Positions 18,593 to 27,179 of a stretch of DNA of 64,000 bases are shown piece by piece. The stretch is taken from assembly GCF_040649515.1 (NCBI RefSeq), contig NZ_JBEZFP010000004.1:68498-132497 (forward strand), given 5' to 3'. A program made the position numbers and the translations under genes. This stretch comes from Yinghuangia elevatio. Lineage in GTDB: Bacteria; Actinomycetota; Actinomycetes; Streptomycetales; Streptomycetaceae. Positions within the stretch are counted from its first letter, which is position 1. Each line of letters begins with the position of its first letter. The notes beneath the pieces were generated by a model. The model searched no databases, was not told the origin of the DNA, and saw only the letters and a program-made list of their open reading frames with translations.

Positions 18593-18835
18593 ATGCACGC
18601 GACGATCGGCGACCGGCTCCACGTCCACGGCAACGCGGTCGGCCGGGCCGACCGGATCGGCGAGATCCTCGAGGTACGGGGCCCCGACGGGGCGCCGCCG
18701 TACGTCGTGCGGTTCGACGACGGACACACCGGGTTGATCTTCCCGGGGCCTGACGCGGAGGTCGAGGCGGCCTCGGCGGGGCTGCCCGGACACGCCGGGG
18801 CTCCGGTGCCAGGTGGGCGGCGGCAGGGCTGGTAG
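18593..18835 (+). CDS. DUF1918 domain-containing protein
   Basis: 80 residues. The N-terminal ~55 residues (GDRLHVHGNAVGRADRIGEI, RFDDGHTGLIFPGPDAEV) are a clear DUF1918 domain, a small SH3-like beta-barrel common in actinobacteria and of unknown function. The tail is Gly/Arg-rich. GAAGGAG lies 5 nt before the ATG. It is divergent from aceE, and the 455-nt gap between them must hold both promoters. No structured RNA was recognised in that gap or in the 296 nt downstream. Confidence 0.85.
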   Translation: MHATIGDRLHVHGNAVGRADRIGEILEVRGPDGAPPYVVRFDDGHTGLIFPGPDAEVEAASAGLPGHAGAPVPGGRRQGW

Positions 18836-19131
18836 GCGGCCGGGCCGACGGGCGCCCGGGCGGCGGCAAGTCGGCGGCCGGCGGCGGTCCGCGGCGGCTT
18901 CGGCCCGGCTCCGGGTCGGCTTCTGGCCGACTCCGTGGCGACCCCGGGGCGCGCGCGGGCGCGGCTTCGGGCGACAGCGCGCCGGGCGTACGCCGGAGCG
19001 TCCGCCACATACGTCCCCGCGGTGGTGTTTGGGTGGCGGCGTGACCTGGGTACTTGCGCGAACAGCCCGGCGCGTGTGGACTACGGCCACAGCTCCGGAA
19101 CACAGCGGGGCCGAACATGGGAGGTCACTTC

Positions 19132-19578
19132 GTGAGCGCGACCGCGGACCACGCGGAGGAACGGTCCAACCCGCTGACGCGGCTTGGGTTCCAGCCCGGA
19201 CAGGTGGTCCAGGAGCTCGGTTATGACGACGACTGCGACGAGGAGTTCCGCGACGCCGTCGCGGAGATCACGGGCAATGACCTCGTCGACGAGGACTACG
19301 ACGAGGACGTCGCCGACGTTGTCATCCTTTGGTTCCGGGACGGGGACGGCGACCTCGCCGACTCCCTGGTGGATGCGTTGACCACGCTCACGGACGGCGG
19401 CACCGTGTGGCTCCTGACCCCGAAGACGGGTCGGGACGGGTACGTCGAGCCGAGCGACATCGGCGAGTCGGCCCAGACGGCCGGTCTGTCGGGAACCACC
19501 ACCACGGCAATCGCCAAGGACTGGTCCGGAGCCCGGTTGGTCGCCCCGAAGACGGCCCGCAGCAGCGGCCGCAAGTAG
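19132..19578 (+). CDS. DUF3052 domain-containing protein
   Basis: 148 residues, covering the whole DUF3052 family. Recognisable elements are SATADHAEERSNPLTRLGF, GQVVQELGYDDDCDEEF, VVILWFRDGDGDLADSLVDA and LLTPKTGRDGYVEPSDI. The family is confined to actinobacteria, has no established function and sits beside aceE in Streptomyces, as here. The GTG at 19132 is chosen because it gives the conserved N-terminus and GGGAGG lies just upstream. It is very acidic and probably cytoplasmic. Confidence 0.88.
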   Translation: MSATADHAEERSNPLTRLGFQPGQVVQELGYDDDCDEEFRDAVAEITGNDLVDEDYDEDVADVVILWFRDGDGDLADSLVDALTTLTDGGTVWLLTPKTGRDGYVEPSDIGESAQTAGLSGTTTTAIAKDWSGARLVAPKTARSSGRK

Positions 19579-19672
19579 CGGCCCGAGGCGGCGGCCGGCA
19601 GGCCGTACCGTCCTGGGACCCGGGGAGACACGACCGGGCGGCCCGGGGAATCGGACGAACCAGCGCACCCGG

Positions 19673-19726
19673 CGGGGGCGCGGGACCGGTGGGCGCATGT
19701 GCGCTCCGACCGGCCTCGCGCCCCCG
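19673..19726. terminator. Stem-loop between convergent genes
   Basis: CGGGGGCGCG (19673-19682) pairs with CGCGCCCCCG (19717-19726), and inner ACCGGT/ACCGG arms extend the stem. It lies between DUF3052 (+) and the maleylpyruvate-isomerase-like gene (-). Confidence 0.6.
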
Positions 19727-19840
19727 TCGGTGTTCGGTCGACTCGGCAGCCGGTCACGTCGGCAACTGGTCGCTTCGGCTGCCCGTCCCGGTGTAATGCC
19801 GGTGCCCGGTTGTGTGCGGGGTCCGATCCGGGGTGTTCGG

Positions 19841-20794
19841 TCAGCGCTGGAAGCGGCCTATCGCGCGGCCCAGTCCGCCCAGCCAGCCCGCCGCGACGTT
19901 CAGGGCGGGCCCGCCCGGCAGACCGGGGACGCGGTCCAGCAGCGGGGCCAGCGCGAGCAGTCCCGGCACGTTGTCGAGGCGCAGGTCGCGCTTGACGAGC
20001 AGCGGCGGCACCGAGCGGCGTCCGGCGGAGGCGTCCAGCAGCAGGGCGGCGGAACTCGCGCGAACCGCGGGGCCGGTGCTCTTCCCGGCCGGGACCGCCC
20101 GCACCGACCAACCGCCGCCGTCGGCCGCGAAGGCCCAGCCTCCGCCGGGGCCGACGAGTGCGCTCTCGGCGGTCAGGCCGTACCGCGCGGCCAGTGCTCC
20201 GGTGATGTCGGCGAGTGCCAGCAGGCCCGCGTCGACCAGCTCGGCGTCCGCCTCGGGCGCGCCGCACGGGACCAGGTCGGCGGCGTGCACGGCCAGTTCG
20301 TACGCGATGGCCCCCAACTGCGTCAGCAACGGCACCGGTCCCACCTGTGAGCCCGTGCGGGCCAGCCCTATGCCCTCCCGCTCCACCGCGTCGAAGGCCG
20401 CCACGAGGCGTGTGCGGCCGTCGTCGAGCGCGGCGAGGAGTTCGGCGGCGGTCGCGTCGCGGTGGGCCTCGACGAGGGCGGCGTTCGCGGTGTCCTGGTC
20501 GAGCGGTTCGGCGTCCGCGGAGCGGGTGCCGCGCGCCTCGGCCAGCAGGCGGGCGAGCAGCGGCTCGTCCGGCCACGACGCCAGGTGCGCGACGACGGCC
20601 CGGCCCGTCCACCCAGGCAGGCGCGACGGCGCGTCGGGGTCGGCCGCGGCGGCGAGGTCGCGGAACGCGTCCCACGCGAGCAGGGCACGGGTGCGCTGCT
20701 CGGCGAGCGGGGCGGACGCTGCGCCGAGCGCGGCACCCTCGGACGCGGGGCCGGGCGGGCCCGCCGGTTCGTACGGCCGTGCGGTCGTGGACAT
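19841..20794 (-). CDS. Maleylpyruvate isomerase N-terminal domain (DinB-like) protein
   Basis: 317 residues. LPGWTGRAVVAHLASWPDEPL is the hallmark of the mycothiol-dependent maleylpyruvate isomerase/DinB-like four-helix bundle, with the His typical of the metal site. The C-terminal half, including YELAVHAADLV, fits the actinobacterial TIGR03083-type family. Members are thought to be mycothiol-dependent transferases, but the substrate here is unknown. The start at 20794 is preferred because GGGAAAGA sits about 8 nt upstream; a second ATG three codons earlier abuts that site. The gene is divergent from the peroxiredoxin. Confidence 0.7.
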   Translation of the reverse strand: MSTTARPYEPAGPPGPASEGAALGAASAPLAEQRTRALLAWDAFRDLAAAADPDAPSRLPGWTGRAVVAHLASWPDEPLLARLLAEARGTRSADAEPLDQDTANAALVEAHRDATAAELLAALDDGRTRLVAAFDAVEREGIGLARTGSQVGPVPLLTQLGAIAYELAVHAADLVPCGAPEADAELVDAGLLALADITGALAARYGLTAESALVGPGGGWAFAADGGGWSVRAVPAGKSTGPAVRASSAALLLDASAGRRSVPPLLVKRDLRLDNVPGLLALAPLLDRVPGLPGGPALNVAAGWLGGLGRAIGRFQR

Positions 20795-20945
20795 GACGAA
20801 CATCTTTCCCGGGACATATCGCTGCCAAGCGGCCGGGCCGAACGCATGCTCGGGCCGGGTGCCAGACTGTGGGCTGTGAAGCCCCGCCCGGGGCGCGACA
20901 CCGTCACACCGCAGTCACACCGCAGTTGGTCGAAAGGACGCACCA

Positions 20946-21404
20946 ATGGCCGTCGAGATCGGCAGCAAGGCCCCCGACTTCGAGCTGAAGGACCAGCACG
21001 GGAGCGTCGTCAAGCTCTCGGACTTCCAGGGCAGCAAGAGCGTCGTCCTGCTCTTCTACCCGTTCTCTTTCACCGGTGTGTGCACGGGCGAGCTGTGCGC
21101 GCTGCGGGACGAGCTGCCGACGTTCGTCAACGACGACGTGCAGCTGCTCGCGGTGTCGTGCGACTCGATGTTCACGCAGAAGGTCTTCGCGGAGAAGGAG
21201 GGCCTGGAGTACCCGGTGCTGTCCGACTTCTGGCCGCACGGCGCGGTGGCGCAGGCGTACGGCGTGTTCAACGAGGAGAAGGGGTGCGCGGTCCGCGGCA
21301 CCTTCATCATCGACAAGGACGGCGTCGTGCGCTGGAGCGTCGTCAACGCGCTGCCCGACGCGCGCGACCTGAACGAGTACGTCAAGGCGCTCGGCACCCT
21401 CTGA
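20946..21404 (+). CDS. Peroxiredoxin (AhpE/BCP type)
   Basis: 152 residues, thiol peroxidase of the AhpC/TSA superfamily that reduces hydroperoxides. The peroxidatic cysteine is C46 in PFSFTGVCTGELC; the second cysteine C51 is close by. DFWPHGAVAQAYGVF and GTFIIDKDGVVRW follow, as in AhpE-like 1-Cys enzymes. AAAGGA lies upstream of the ATG. In Streptomyces the same gene lies between DUF3052 and terD, which suggests a conserved oxidative-stress neighbourhood with the Ter proteins. Confidence 0.92.
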   Translation: MAVEIGSKAPDFELKDQHGSVVKLSDFQGSKSVVLLFYPFSFTGVCTGELCALRDELPTFVNDDVQLLAVSCDSMFTQKVFAEKEGLEYPVLSDFWPHGAVAQAYGVFNEEKGCAVRGTFIIDKDGVVRWSVVNALPDARDLNEYVKALGTL

Positions 21405-21601
21405 GCCCGGCTACGGCGCCGGTCCGAGTGCGCCGGCGCACGCCCCTGGAATTCGGGAGATCCCTCGGCTTTGCCGACGACACCTGCCAGATCATGCCGG
21501 GGTCAGGAACTCGTGACTAGGATCGGATCGTTGTCCAGCCGTACACGGCAAATTCCGGAGCACCGCCACCGCGGCGAGCTCCACGATCTTATGGAGGACT
21601 C

Positions 21602-22177
21602 GTGGGAGTCAGCCTGAGCAAGGGCGGCAACGTCTCCCTGACCAAGGAGGCCCCGGGCCTTACGGCCGTCCTGGTCGGCCTGGGCTGGGACGTCCGTACC
21701 ACCACCGGTCAGGACTTCGACCTCGACGCCAGCGCGATTCTGCTCAATGCCGGCGGGAAGACCCTGTCCGACGGGCACTTCGTGTTCTTCAACAACCTCA
21801 AGAGCCCGGACGGCTCCGTCGAGCACACCGGCGACAACCTCACCGGTGAGGGCGAGGGCGACGACGAGGCGATCAAGGTCAGCCTCGCGACCGTCCCCGC
21901 CGACGTCGAGCGCATCGTGTTCCCGGTGTCGATCTACGACGCCGAGACGCGGCAGCAGTCGTTCGGCCAGGTCCGCAACGCGTTCATCCGCATCGTGAAC
22001 CAGGCGGACAACAACGAGCTGGCCCGGTACGACCTCACCGAGGACGCCTCGACCGAGACCGCCATGGTCTTCGGCGAGCTGTACCGCAGCGGTGCCGAGT
22101 GGAAGTTCCGCGCGGTCGGCCAGGGCTACGCGTCGGGTCTGCGCGGCATCGCGCAGGACTTCGGCGTGAACGTCTGA
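21602..22177 (+). CDS. terD: TerD family protein (first copy)
   Basis: 191 residues, single TerD domain. Typical features are VSLSKGGNVSLTK at the start, VGLGWDVR, the calcium-binding DLDAS, NNLKSPDGSVEHTGDNLTG with its GEGEGDDE acid cluster, and WKFRAVGQGYASGLRGIAQD at the end. TerD proteins bind calcium and are linked to tellurite, phage and envelope stress resistance. GGAGG precedes the GTG start. It is followed by its own hairpin and a paralogue about 70-75% identical by eye, a recent-looking tandem duplication. Confidence 0.95.
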   Translation: MGVSLSKGGNVSLTKEAPGLTAVLVGLGWDVRTTTGQDFDLDASAILLNAGGKTLSDGHFVFFNNLKSPDGSVEHTGDNLTGEGEGDDEAIKVSLATVPADVERIVFPVSIYDAETRQQSFGQVRNAFIRIVNQADNNELARYDLTEDASTETAMVFGELYRSGAEWKFRAVGQGYASGLRGIAQDFGVNV

Positions 22178-22194
22178 CGAACAAACGCCTTGAA

Positions 22195-22225
22195 GACGCC
22201 CGCCGGCCCCGAGCCGGCGGGCGTC
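22195..22225 (+). terminator. Stem-loop between the two terD genes
   Basis: GACGCCCGCCGGC pairs perfectly with GCCGGCGGGCGTC around a CCCGA loop, 18 nt after the first terD stop. It suggests the two terD copies can be transcribed separately. Confidence 0.75.
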
Positions 22226-22351
22226 GCGCGTTCTCGCGCGTTCTCGGGCGCATTCCAGAGGGATATCCCTTGAAGCTCATCAGGGGTCGAGACGCGGCAT
22301 ACCACTGCTGACTACGCTTCGACCGGGGACTATGCGAAGCAGGAGGAATTC

Positions 22352-22930
22352 ATGGGGGTCACCCTCGCCAAGGGCGGCAATGTCTCGCTCACCAAGGCCG
22401 CTCCGAACCTGACCACCGTGCTGGTGGGTCTGGGCTGGGACGCGCGGGCCACCACGGGCGCGTCGTTCGACCTGGACGCCAGCGCCCTGCTGTGCGGCGC
22501 GGCGGGCAAGGTGCTGGGCGACGACTACTTCGTCTTCTACAACAACCTGAAGAGCCCCGAGGGTTCGGTCGAGCACACCGGCGACAACCTGACCGGTGAG
22601 GGTGAGGGCGACGACGAGGTCCTCATGGTCGACCTCACGCTCGTACCGCAGACGGTCGAGAAGGTCGTCTTCCCGGTGTCGATCTACGACGCCGAGACAC
22701 GGGGCCAGACGTTCGGACAGGTCCGCAACGCCTACATCCGCATCGTGAACCAGGCGGACGGAAACGAGCTTGCGCGCTACGACTTGACCGAGGATGCGTC
22801 AAGCGAGACGGCCATGATCTTTGGAGAACTTTACCGTTACCAGGGGGAGTGGAAGTTCCGCGCAGTAGGCCAGGGGTACGCTTCGGGGCTGCGGGGCATC
22901 GCCCTGGACTTCGGGGTCAGCGTGCAGTGA
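22352..22930 (+). CDS. terD: TerD family protein (second copy)
   Basis: 192 residues, paralogue of the preceding gene with the same motifs: VTLAKGGNVSLTK, VGLGWDAR, DLDAS, the GEGEGDDE acid cluster and WKFRAVGQGYASGLRG. Calcium ligands are intact. AGGAGG lies 6 nt before the ATG. The two copies differ mostly in the linker after DLDAS, so they may have distinct partners or expression. It is followed by a terminator-like stem. Confidence 0.95.
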   Translation: MGVTLAKGGNVSLTKAAPNLTTVLVGLGWDARATTGASFDLDASALLCGAAGKVLGDDYFVFYNNLKSPEGSVEHTGDNLTGEGEGDDEVLMVDLTLVPQTVEKVVFPVSIYDAETRGQTFGQVRNAYIRIVNQADGNELARYDLTEDASSETAMIFGELYRYQGEWKFRAVGQGYASGLRGIALDFGVSVQ

Positions 22931-22941
22931 TCGGTCCGGTC

Positions 22942-22980
22942 GAGGGTCGGTTGCCACGGTGACCGGCCCTCTGCTGTTTT
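22942..22980 (+). terminator. Terminator after second terD
   Basis: GAGGGTCGGT pairs with ACCGGCCCTC (one G-U) around a 10-nt loop, followed by a short T run (TGCTGTTTT). It lies 12 nt after the stop. Confidence 0.65.
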
Positions 22981-23052
22981 CGGGCCCGAAGCCCGCACCC
23001 TCGTAATCGCTCGGAAGTCTGGACTCTGGACTAGGAAAGGGACTCCTGCCCC

Positions 23053-24228
23053 GTGTTGCTCCGTACCTTCGGCTGGTCCTTCGCCGTCACCGGCGTCGGC
23101 CTGGCACTGGCCTTCATTCTTTGGGGGTGGGAGGGCTTCGCGGTCGTCGCGATCCTGTCCATCCTGGAGATCTCCCTGTCCTTCGACAACGCGGTGGTCA
23201 ACGCCAGCGTGCTGGCGAAGATGAACGCGTTCTGGCAGAAGATCTTCCTCACCATCGGCATTCTGATCGCCGTATTCGGCATGCGCCTGGTCTTCCCGCT
23301 GCTCATCGTCGGCATCACGGCGAAGCTGGGACCGATCGAGACGATCGACCTGGCGATCAACGACAAGGACGAATACGAGCGCCTGGTCACCGCGGCGCAC
23401 CCGTCCATCGCGGCGTTCGGCGGCATCTTCCTTTTGATGATCTTCCTCGACTTCATTTTCGAGGACCGCGAGCACAAGTGGCTCGCGTGGCTGGAGAAGC
23501 CGCTCGCCCGGCTCGGCAAGCTCGACGTCCTCTCCGTCCTGGTGGCGCTCAGCGCGCTGCTGGTCGTCGCGACGACGTACGGCGCGGAAGCGCTCGTCGG
23601 GGACCACGAAACGGCCGACAAGACCGCCACAGTCCTCATCTCCGGTCTTCTGGGACTGATCACCTATCTTGTCGTCGGCGGCTTGTCCGACCACTTCGAG
23701 AACAAACTCGAAGAGGACGACGAGGACGCGGCCGAGGACGACGAGAAGGCCGAAAAGGCGGAAGAGGGCGGCGGAGCCACCAAGAACGGCGGCAACCGCG
23801 AACTCGTCGGACTCGCCGGCAAGGCGGCCTTCTTCCTGTTCCTCTACCTGGAAGTCCTCGACGCGTCGTTCTCGTTCGACGGCGTCATCGGTGCCTTCGC
23901 CATCACCAACGACATCTTCGAGATGGCACTCGGCCTCGGCATCGGCGCGATGTACGTCCGGTCGCTGACCGTGTACCTCGTCCGCAAGGGCACCCTCGAC
24001 GACTACGTCTACCTGGAGCACGGCGCGCACTACGCGATCGGCGCGCTGGCGATCATCCTGCTGGTCACCATCGGCCAGCACATCAACGAGGTGGTCACCG
24101 GCGTCATCGGGGTCGCGCTGATCGCCCTGGCGTTCTGGTCATCGGTGGTGCGCAACCGTCGGATCGGCCACGAACCGGGAAAAAATAACGGGCAGGGCTC
24201 CGAATCGGAAGTCGAGGCGAAGGTCTGA
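23053..24228 (+). CDS. DUF475 family membrane protein (TerC-like)
   Basis: 391 residues, multi-pass inner-membrane protein of the DUF475/TerC-like group. Two TerC-like motifs with membrane acidic residues are visible: ILEISLSFDNAVVNASVLA near 30-50 and LEVLDASFSFDGVIGAFAI near 275. A cytoplasmic, very acidic loop (about 218-250, KLEEDDEDAAEDDEKAEKAE) splits the halves. TerC-type proteins are thought to move metal ions such as manganese and to anchor TerD complexes at the membrane. The GTG at 23053 starts the first hydrophobic segment; its ribosome site is weak. It follows the terD pair, as in Streptomyces. Confidence 0.9.
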   Translation: MLLRTFGWSFAVTGVGLALAFILWGWEGFAVVAILSILEISLSFDNAVVNASVLAKMNAFWQKIFLTIGILIAVFGMRLVFPLLIVGITAKLGPIETIDLAINDKDEYERLVTAAHPSIAAFGGIFLLMIFLDFIFEDREHKWLAWLEKPLARLGKLDVLSVLVALSALLVVATTYGAEALVGDHETADKTATVLISGLLGLITYLVVGGLSDHFENKLEEDDEDAAEDDEKAEKAEEGGGATKNGGNRELVGLAGKAAFFLFLYLEVLDASFSFDGVIGAFAITNDIFEMALGLGIGAMYVRSLTVYLVRKGTLDDYVYLEHGAHYAIGALAIILLVTIGQHINEVVTGVIGVALIALAFWSSVVRNRRIGHEPGKNNGQGSESEVEAKV

Positions 24229-24391
24229 CAACCGCTCGTCGGACCTTCGGGACCTGACAGCCGGGTCCGCCGAAACGTTCGGTCGGACAGTCCGGAGAGG
24301 GTCCTGCCCGGGCCCTGAAGCTCCGACCCGCGGGCCCTGACCCGGGGCCCGGACCGTACGCGGCCCGTCCCCGGCGCCCGGTCCCGGGAAG

Positions 24392-24439
24392 GCCGTACCG
24401 CACGCGCAGCCACACGGCGCGTGCGGTACGGCTATTTTT
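24392..24439 (+). terminator. Strong intrinsic terminator or attenuator
   Basis: A 16-bp perfect stem, 24392-24407 with 24417-24432, a 9-nt loop and then TATTTTTG. This is one of the few stems here with a U-tract. It lies 164 nt after the DUF475 stop and 50 nt before the next TerD-like gene, so it may end the upstream unit or attenuate the downstream gene. Confidence 0.85.
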
Positions 24440-24489
24440 GTGGCTACACCGTCACTGCACGCGGTGGGTCGCACGGCGGGGAGGGCGCA

Positions 24490-25176
24490 ATGCCGTTGTT
24501 CGGTCGGCAACAGGGGCTGGTCGGTGAGACCGACACCGGCAGCCACAAGGTCACGCTGACGCGGAGTTCGCCGGAGGTGTCGCTGACCCGGCAGGGCTCC
24601 GCGACCGGGACGCTGCGCGTCAACCTGCACTGGAACCAGTTCTACGAGGAGCCGCCGGCGAAACCGCGCGGCGGGCTCTTCCGCCCGCTACAGGTCGACG
24701 CACCGCCGCTGCCGCAGAAGATCGACCTGGACCTCGGCTGCATGTGGGAACTGTCGGACGGCTCCAAGGGCGTCGTCCAGGCGCTGGGCAACCTCTACGG
24801 GGACTTCAACCAGGCTCCGTACGTGCGCCTCGACCACGACGACCGCACCGGGTCGGCGTCGGGCGAGACGATGTTCATCAACCTCGACCAGACCAGGCTG
24901 CTCAAGCGGCTGCTGATCTTCGTCTACATCTACGACGGCACCCCGGCGTTCGACCAGGCGAACGGCGTCGTCAGCCTGTTCCCGAACGCGGGCCGCCCCA
25001 TCGAGGTGCGCCTCGACGACCGCTCGGCGGGCGCGCGGACGTGCGCGGTGGCGCTGCTGGAGAACCACGGCGACGACATGACCGTGCGCCGCGTGGTGCG
25101 CTACATCGACGGCTTCCAGGCCGAGTTGGACCGCGCGTTCGGCTGGGGCCTGGTCTGGGCGCGCGGCTACAAGTAG
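24490..25176 (+). CDS. TerD-like tellurium resistance protein
   Basis: 228 residues, divergent member of the TerD/TerA superfamily. The N-terminus (QQGLVGETDTGSHKVTLTRS) is followed by a jelly-roll-type core with KIDLDLGCMWELSDGSKG, where the DLD acidic pair corresponds to TerD calcium ligands. GETMFINLDQ, FVYIYDGTPAFDQANGVV and a C-terminal WGLVWARGYK follow. The Streptomyces ter region has a comparable gene after DUF475. The ATG at 24490 has a GGGGAGGG site 5 nt upstream. It is probably a calcium-dependent scaffold protein in the same complex as the small TerD proteins. Confidence 0.8.
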   Translation: MPLFGRQQGLVGETDTGSHKVTLTRSSPEVSLTRQGSATGTLRVNLHWNQFYEEPPAKPRGGLFRPLQVDAPPLPQKIDLDLGCMWELSDGSKGVVQALGNLYGDFNQAPYVRLDHDDRTGSASGETMFINLDQTRLLKRLLIFVYIYDGTPAFDQANGVVSLFPNAGRPIEVRLDDRSAGARTCAVALLENHGDDMTVRRVVRYIDGFQAELDRAFGWGLVWARGYK

Positions 25177-25281
25177 GGCGTGCCGCGCGAGCGGCGGCTT
25201 GGTCGAGTGCGCGTCTCCGCGGGCGGTGCGCGCTGGGAGGCGCGTCGACGTGGGTCCAACGCGGTGTCGGTCCAACGCGGG

Positions 25282-26745
25282 TTACTGGAACTGCGGGCCT
25301 TGGGGCGGGGAGTTGAGCCACTGGGTCTGCGGGGGGTGACCGGCCGGGCCTGCCGGCGGTTGGATGTGGCCCTGGGGCGCGTGCCCTTGGCCCGGGTGCG
25401 GCTGCATCTGGTGGTGCTGCCCCTGGTACGGCTGGTGCCCGGGGCCGGAGCCCGGAGCGGACCCGGGGCCGGAGCCCGGCTGGGAACCGCCGAAGTGTTG
25501 GGCGGCTGCACCGACCGCGTACTGCGGACCGCCCTGCGGCATCCGCATGATCCCGGGCGGCGTCGACAAGGCGGCCCCCGGCGTGCTGCCGGCCCCCGGC
25601 CCGCTCGCACCGGGCGGTGTGCCCAGTGTGGGCGGCGGCGGTACGTGCGCACCCTGCGACGGCGTCTGCGGGAAGCCGGAGCCGCCCACGGGCGTGTGCG
25701 GGCCGGGCGGCGGGGGGATGGGCGCCCCGCCGTACGGCGTCTGGGGGCCCGTGGCGCCCGCGGACGCACCACCGGGGGTGGCCGGGGCACCCGCGCCCGG
25801 TCGGCCGGGTGACGCGGGCAGCGGCGGCGGATCGTGCGGCAGCGACGCGGGCATCAGCGCGGTCGGGGCGAGGTCGGACGGCGGCGTCGGGGCACCCGGC
25901 CGACCGGACCCGGGCCCGGACGCGCCCGGCCCGGCGGCACCGGGTCGCACGGCGGCAGGGCCGGCCGGAGCCGGCGTCGGGGACGGCGCAGACGGGGTGT
26001 TCGGGCCTGCCGTGGTCGGGGCCGGAGTGGGCCACGACGACGCGGCAGGCGCACTCTGCGGCGTCTGCGCGGGCGTTTGAGCGGGCGCCTGCGCGGGCGT
26101 CCGAGGGGGTGTCTGCGATTGCGCCGGCGCCGGCGTGGCGGCGGGAGCGGACGCAGGCGAACGCCCCGGCGTCGATGCCGCGGGAACGGCCGCGGGCGGC
26201 TCCGGCTCGTCGTCGTCATCGACGTTGATGCCGTAGTCGGTCGCGAGGGCCGCGAGCCCGGCGTCGTACCCCTGGCCGATCGCGCGGAACTTCCACTGGT
26301 CGTTGCGCAGGTAGATCTCGCCGAACACGAACGCCGTCTCGGTCGTGGCGCCCGCGATCGGGAAGTTGAGCAACTCGCGCCCGCCCGCCGCGTCGAAGAC
26401 CCGCAGGATCAGGCCCGGCACCGCGCTCACGCGTCCGCCGTCCGCGGAACCGGCGACCACGACACGCGTGATGCCCGCCTCCAGCCCCTTCACGTCCACC
26501 CGGAAGGCGTCCGAGCACCCGGACGGCGCCACGATCTTGTCCCCGTGCACAACCGCGCCCGAAGGGTGCGTGGGCTGGTTGTAGAACACGAAGTCGGCGT
26601 CGCTGCGCACGCGCCCGTCGTCGCCGAGCAGCAGCGCCGAGCAGTCGATGTCCGGAACCCCCGGACCGGTACGCCATTCCAGGACGACCCGGACCGAGTC
26701 CGCGCCCAGGACCGTGTTCGCGCCCTTGGTCATCACCTGCGTCAT
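25282..26745 (-). CDS. TerD-domain protein with long Pro/Gly/Gln-rich C-terminal tail
   Basis: 487 residues. The first ~185 are a TerD domain: VVLEWRTGPGVPDIDCSALL, a YNQPTHPSGAVVHGDK loop, ETAFVFGEIYLRNDQWKFRA and GYDAGLAALATDYGINVD. A DDDDEPEPP junction leads to about 290 residues of Pro, Ala, Gly and Gln with repeats such as PGSGPGSAPGSGPG and Gln/His-rich segments near the end. The tail has no TM segment and is probably disordered; it may mediate multivalent binding in the Ter complex. The ATG at 26745 has AGGA upstream. The gene is divergent from the metabolite operon and shares its control region. Confidence 0.85.
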   Translation of the reverse strand: MTQVMTKGANTVLGADSVRVVLEWRTGPGVPDIDCSALLLGDDGRVRSDADFVFYNQPTHPSGAVVHGDKIVAPSGCSDAFRVDVKGLEAGITRVVVAGSADGGRVSAVPGLILRVFDAAGGRELLNFPIAGATTETAFVFGEIYLRNDQWKFRAIGQGYDAGLAALATDYGINVDDDDEPEPPAAVPAASTPGRSPASAPAATPAPAQSQTPPRTPAQAPAQTPAQTPQSAPAASSWPTPAPTTAGPNTPSAPSPTPAPAGPAAVRPGAAGPGASGPGSGRPGAPTPPSDLAPTALMPASLPHDPPPLPASPGRPGAGAPATPGGASAGATGPQTPYGGAPIPPPPGPHTPVGGSGFPQTPSQGAHVPPPPTLGTPPGASGPGAGSTPGAALSTPPGIMRMPQGGPQYAVGAAAQHFGGSQPGSGPGSAPGSGPGHQPYQGQHHQMQPHPGQGHAPQGHIQPPAGPAGHPPQTQWLNSPPQGPQFQ

Positions 26746-26975
26746 GCGCCCATCCTGCCCGCTTCCGTACCCCGTACTCAACGCGGGCGACGCGGCGCGG
26801 CGCCGGGGAACCGGAAGGGCGGGGTCGTCCGTTATCCGGAATGCGCGGCCTGATCTGTGCCGGTGTTACAGGCGTTTCCGGGCCGCTACGTTGTGTGACC
26901 GCGGGAACCGGTGTGTACTCCCGTCAGGCATTTCCCCTCAGGGATGGACGAAGGCCCTCCGGATCGGACCGTGTG

Positions 26976-26991
26976 TGTCACCTCTGTGACA
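26976..26991. promoter_or_regulatory. Inverted repeat in the divergent ter control region
   Basis: TGTCAC-CTCT-GTGACA is a perfect 6-bp inverted repeat in the 434-nt gap between the Pro-rich TerD gene and the citE-like operon. It is a candidate operator for one or both; no other structure was recognised in the gap. Confidence 0.4.
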
Positions 26992-27179
26992 AGCCCGTGA
27001 ACGTCTGACGCATGCGCCCGGGAGATCTTCTGTCATTTTGCTTTTCAGTTACCGTATGTGTGCCTGCCGGGATTCCCGGTTGGGCGCGACCGCGCCAAGG
27101 GGCGCGAAACATGTCCCGCAACCGCAGACGCGCGTGGGGGACGCGCCCGTCCGGATACCCGACAGCAAGGGGGAACAAG

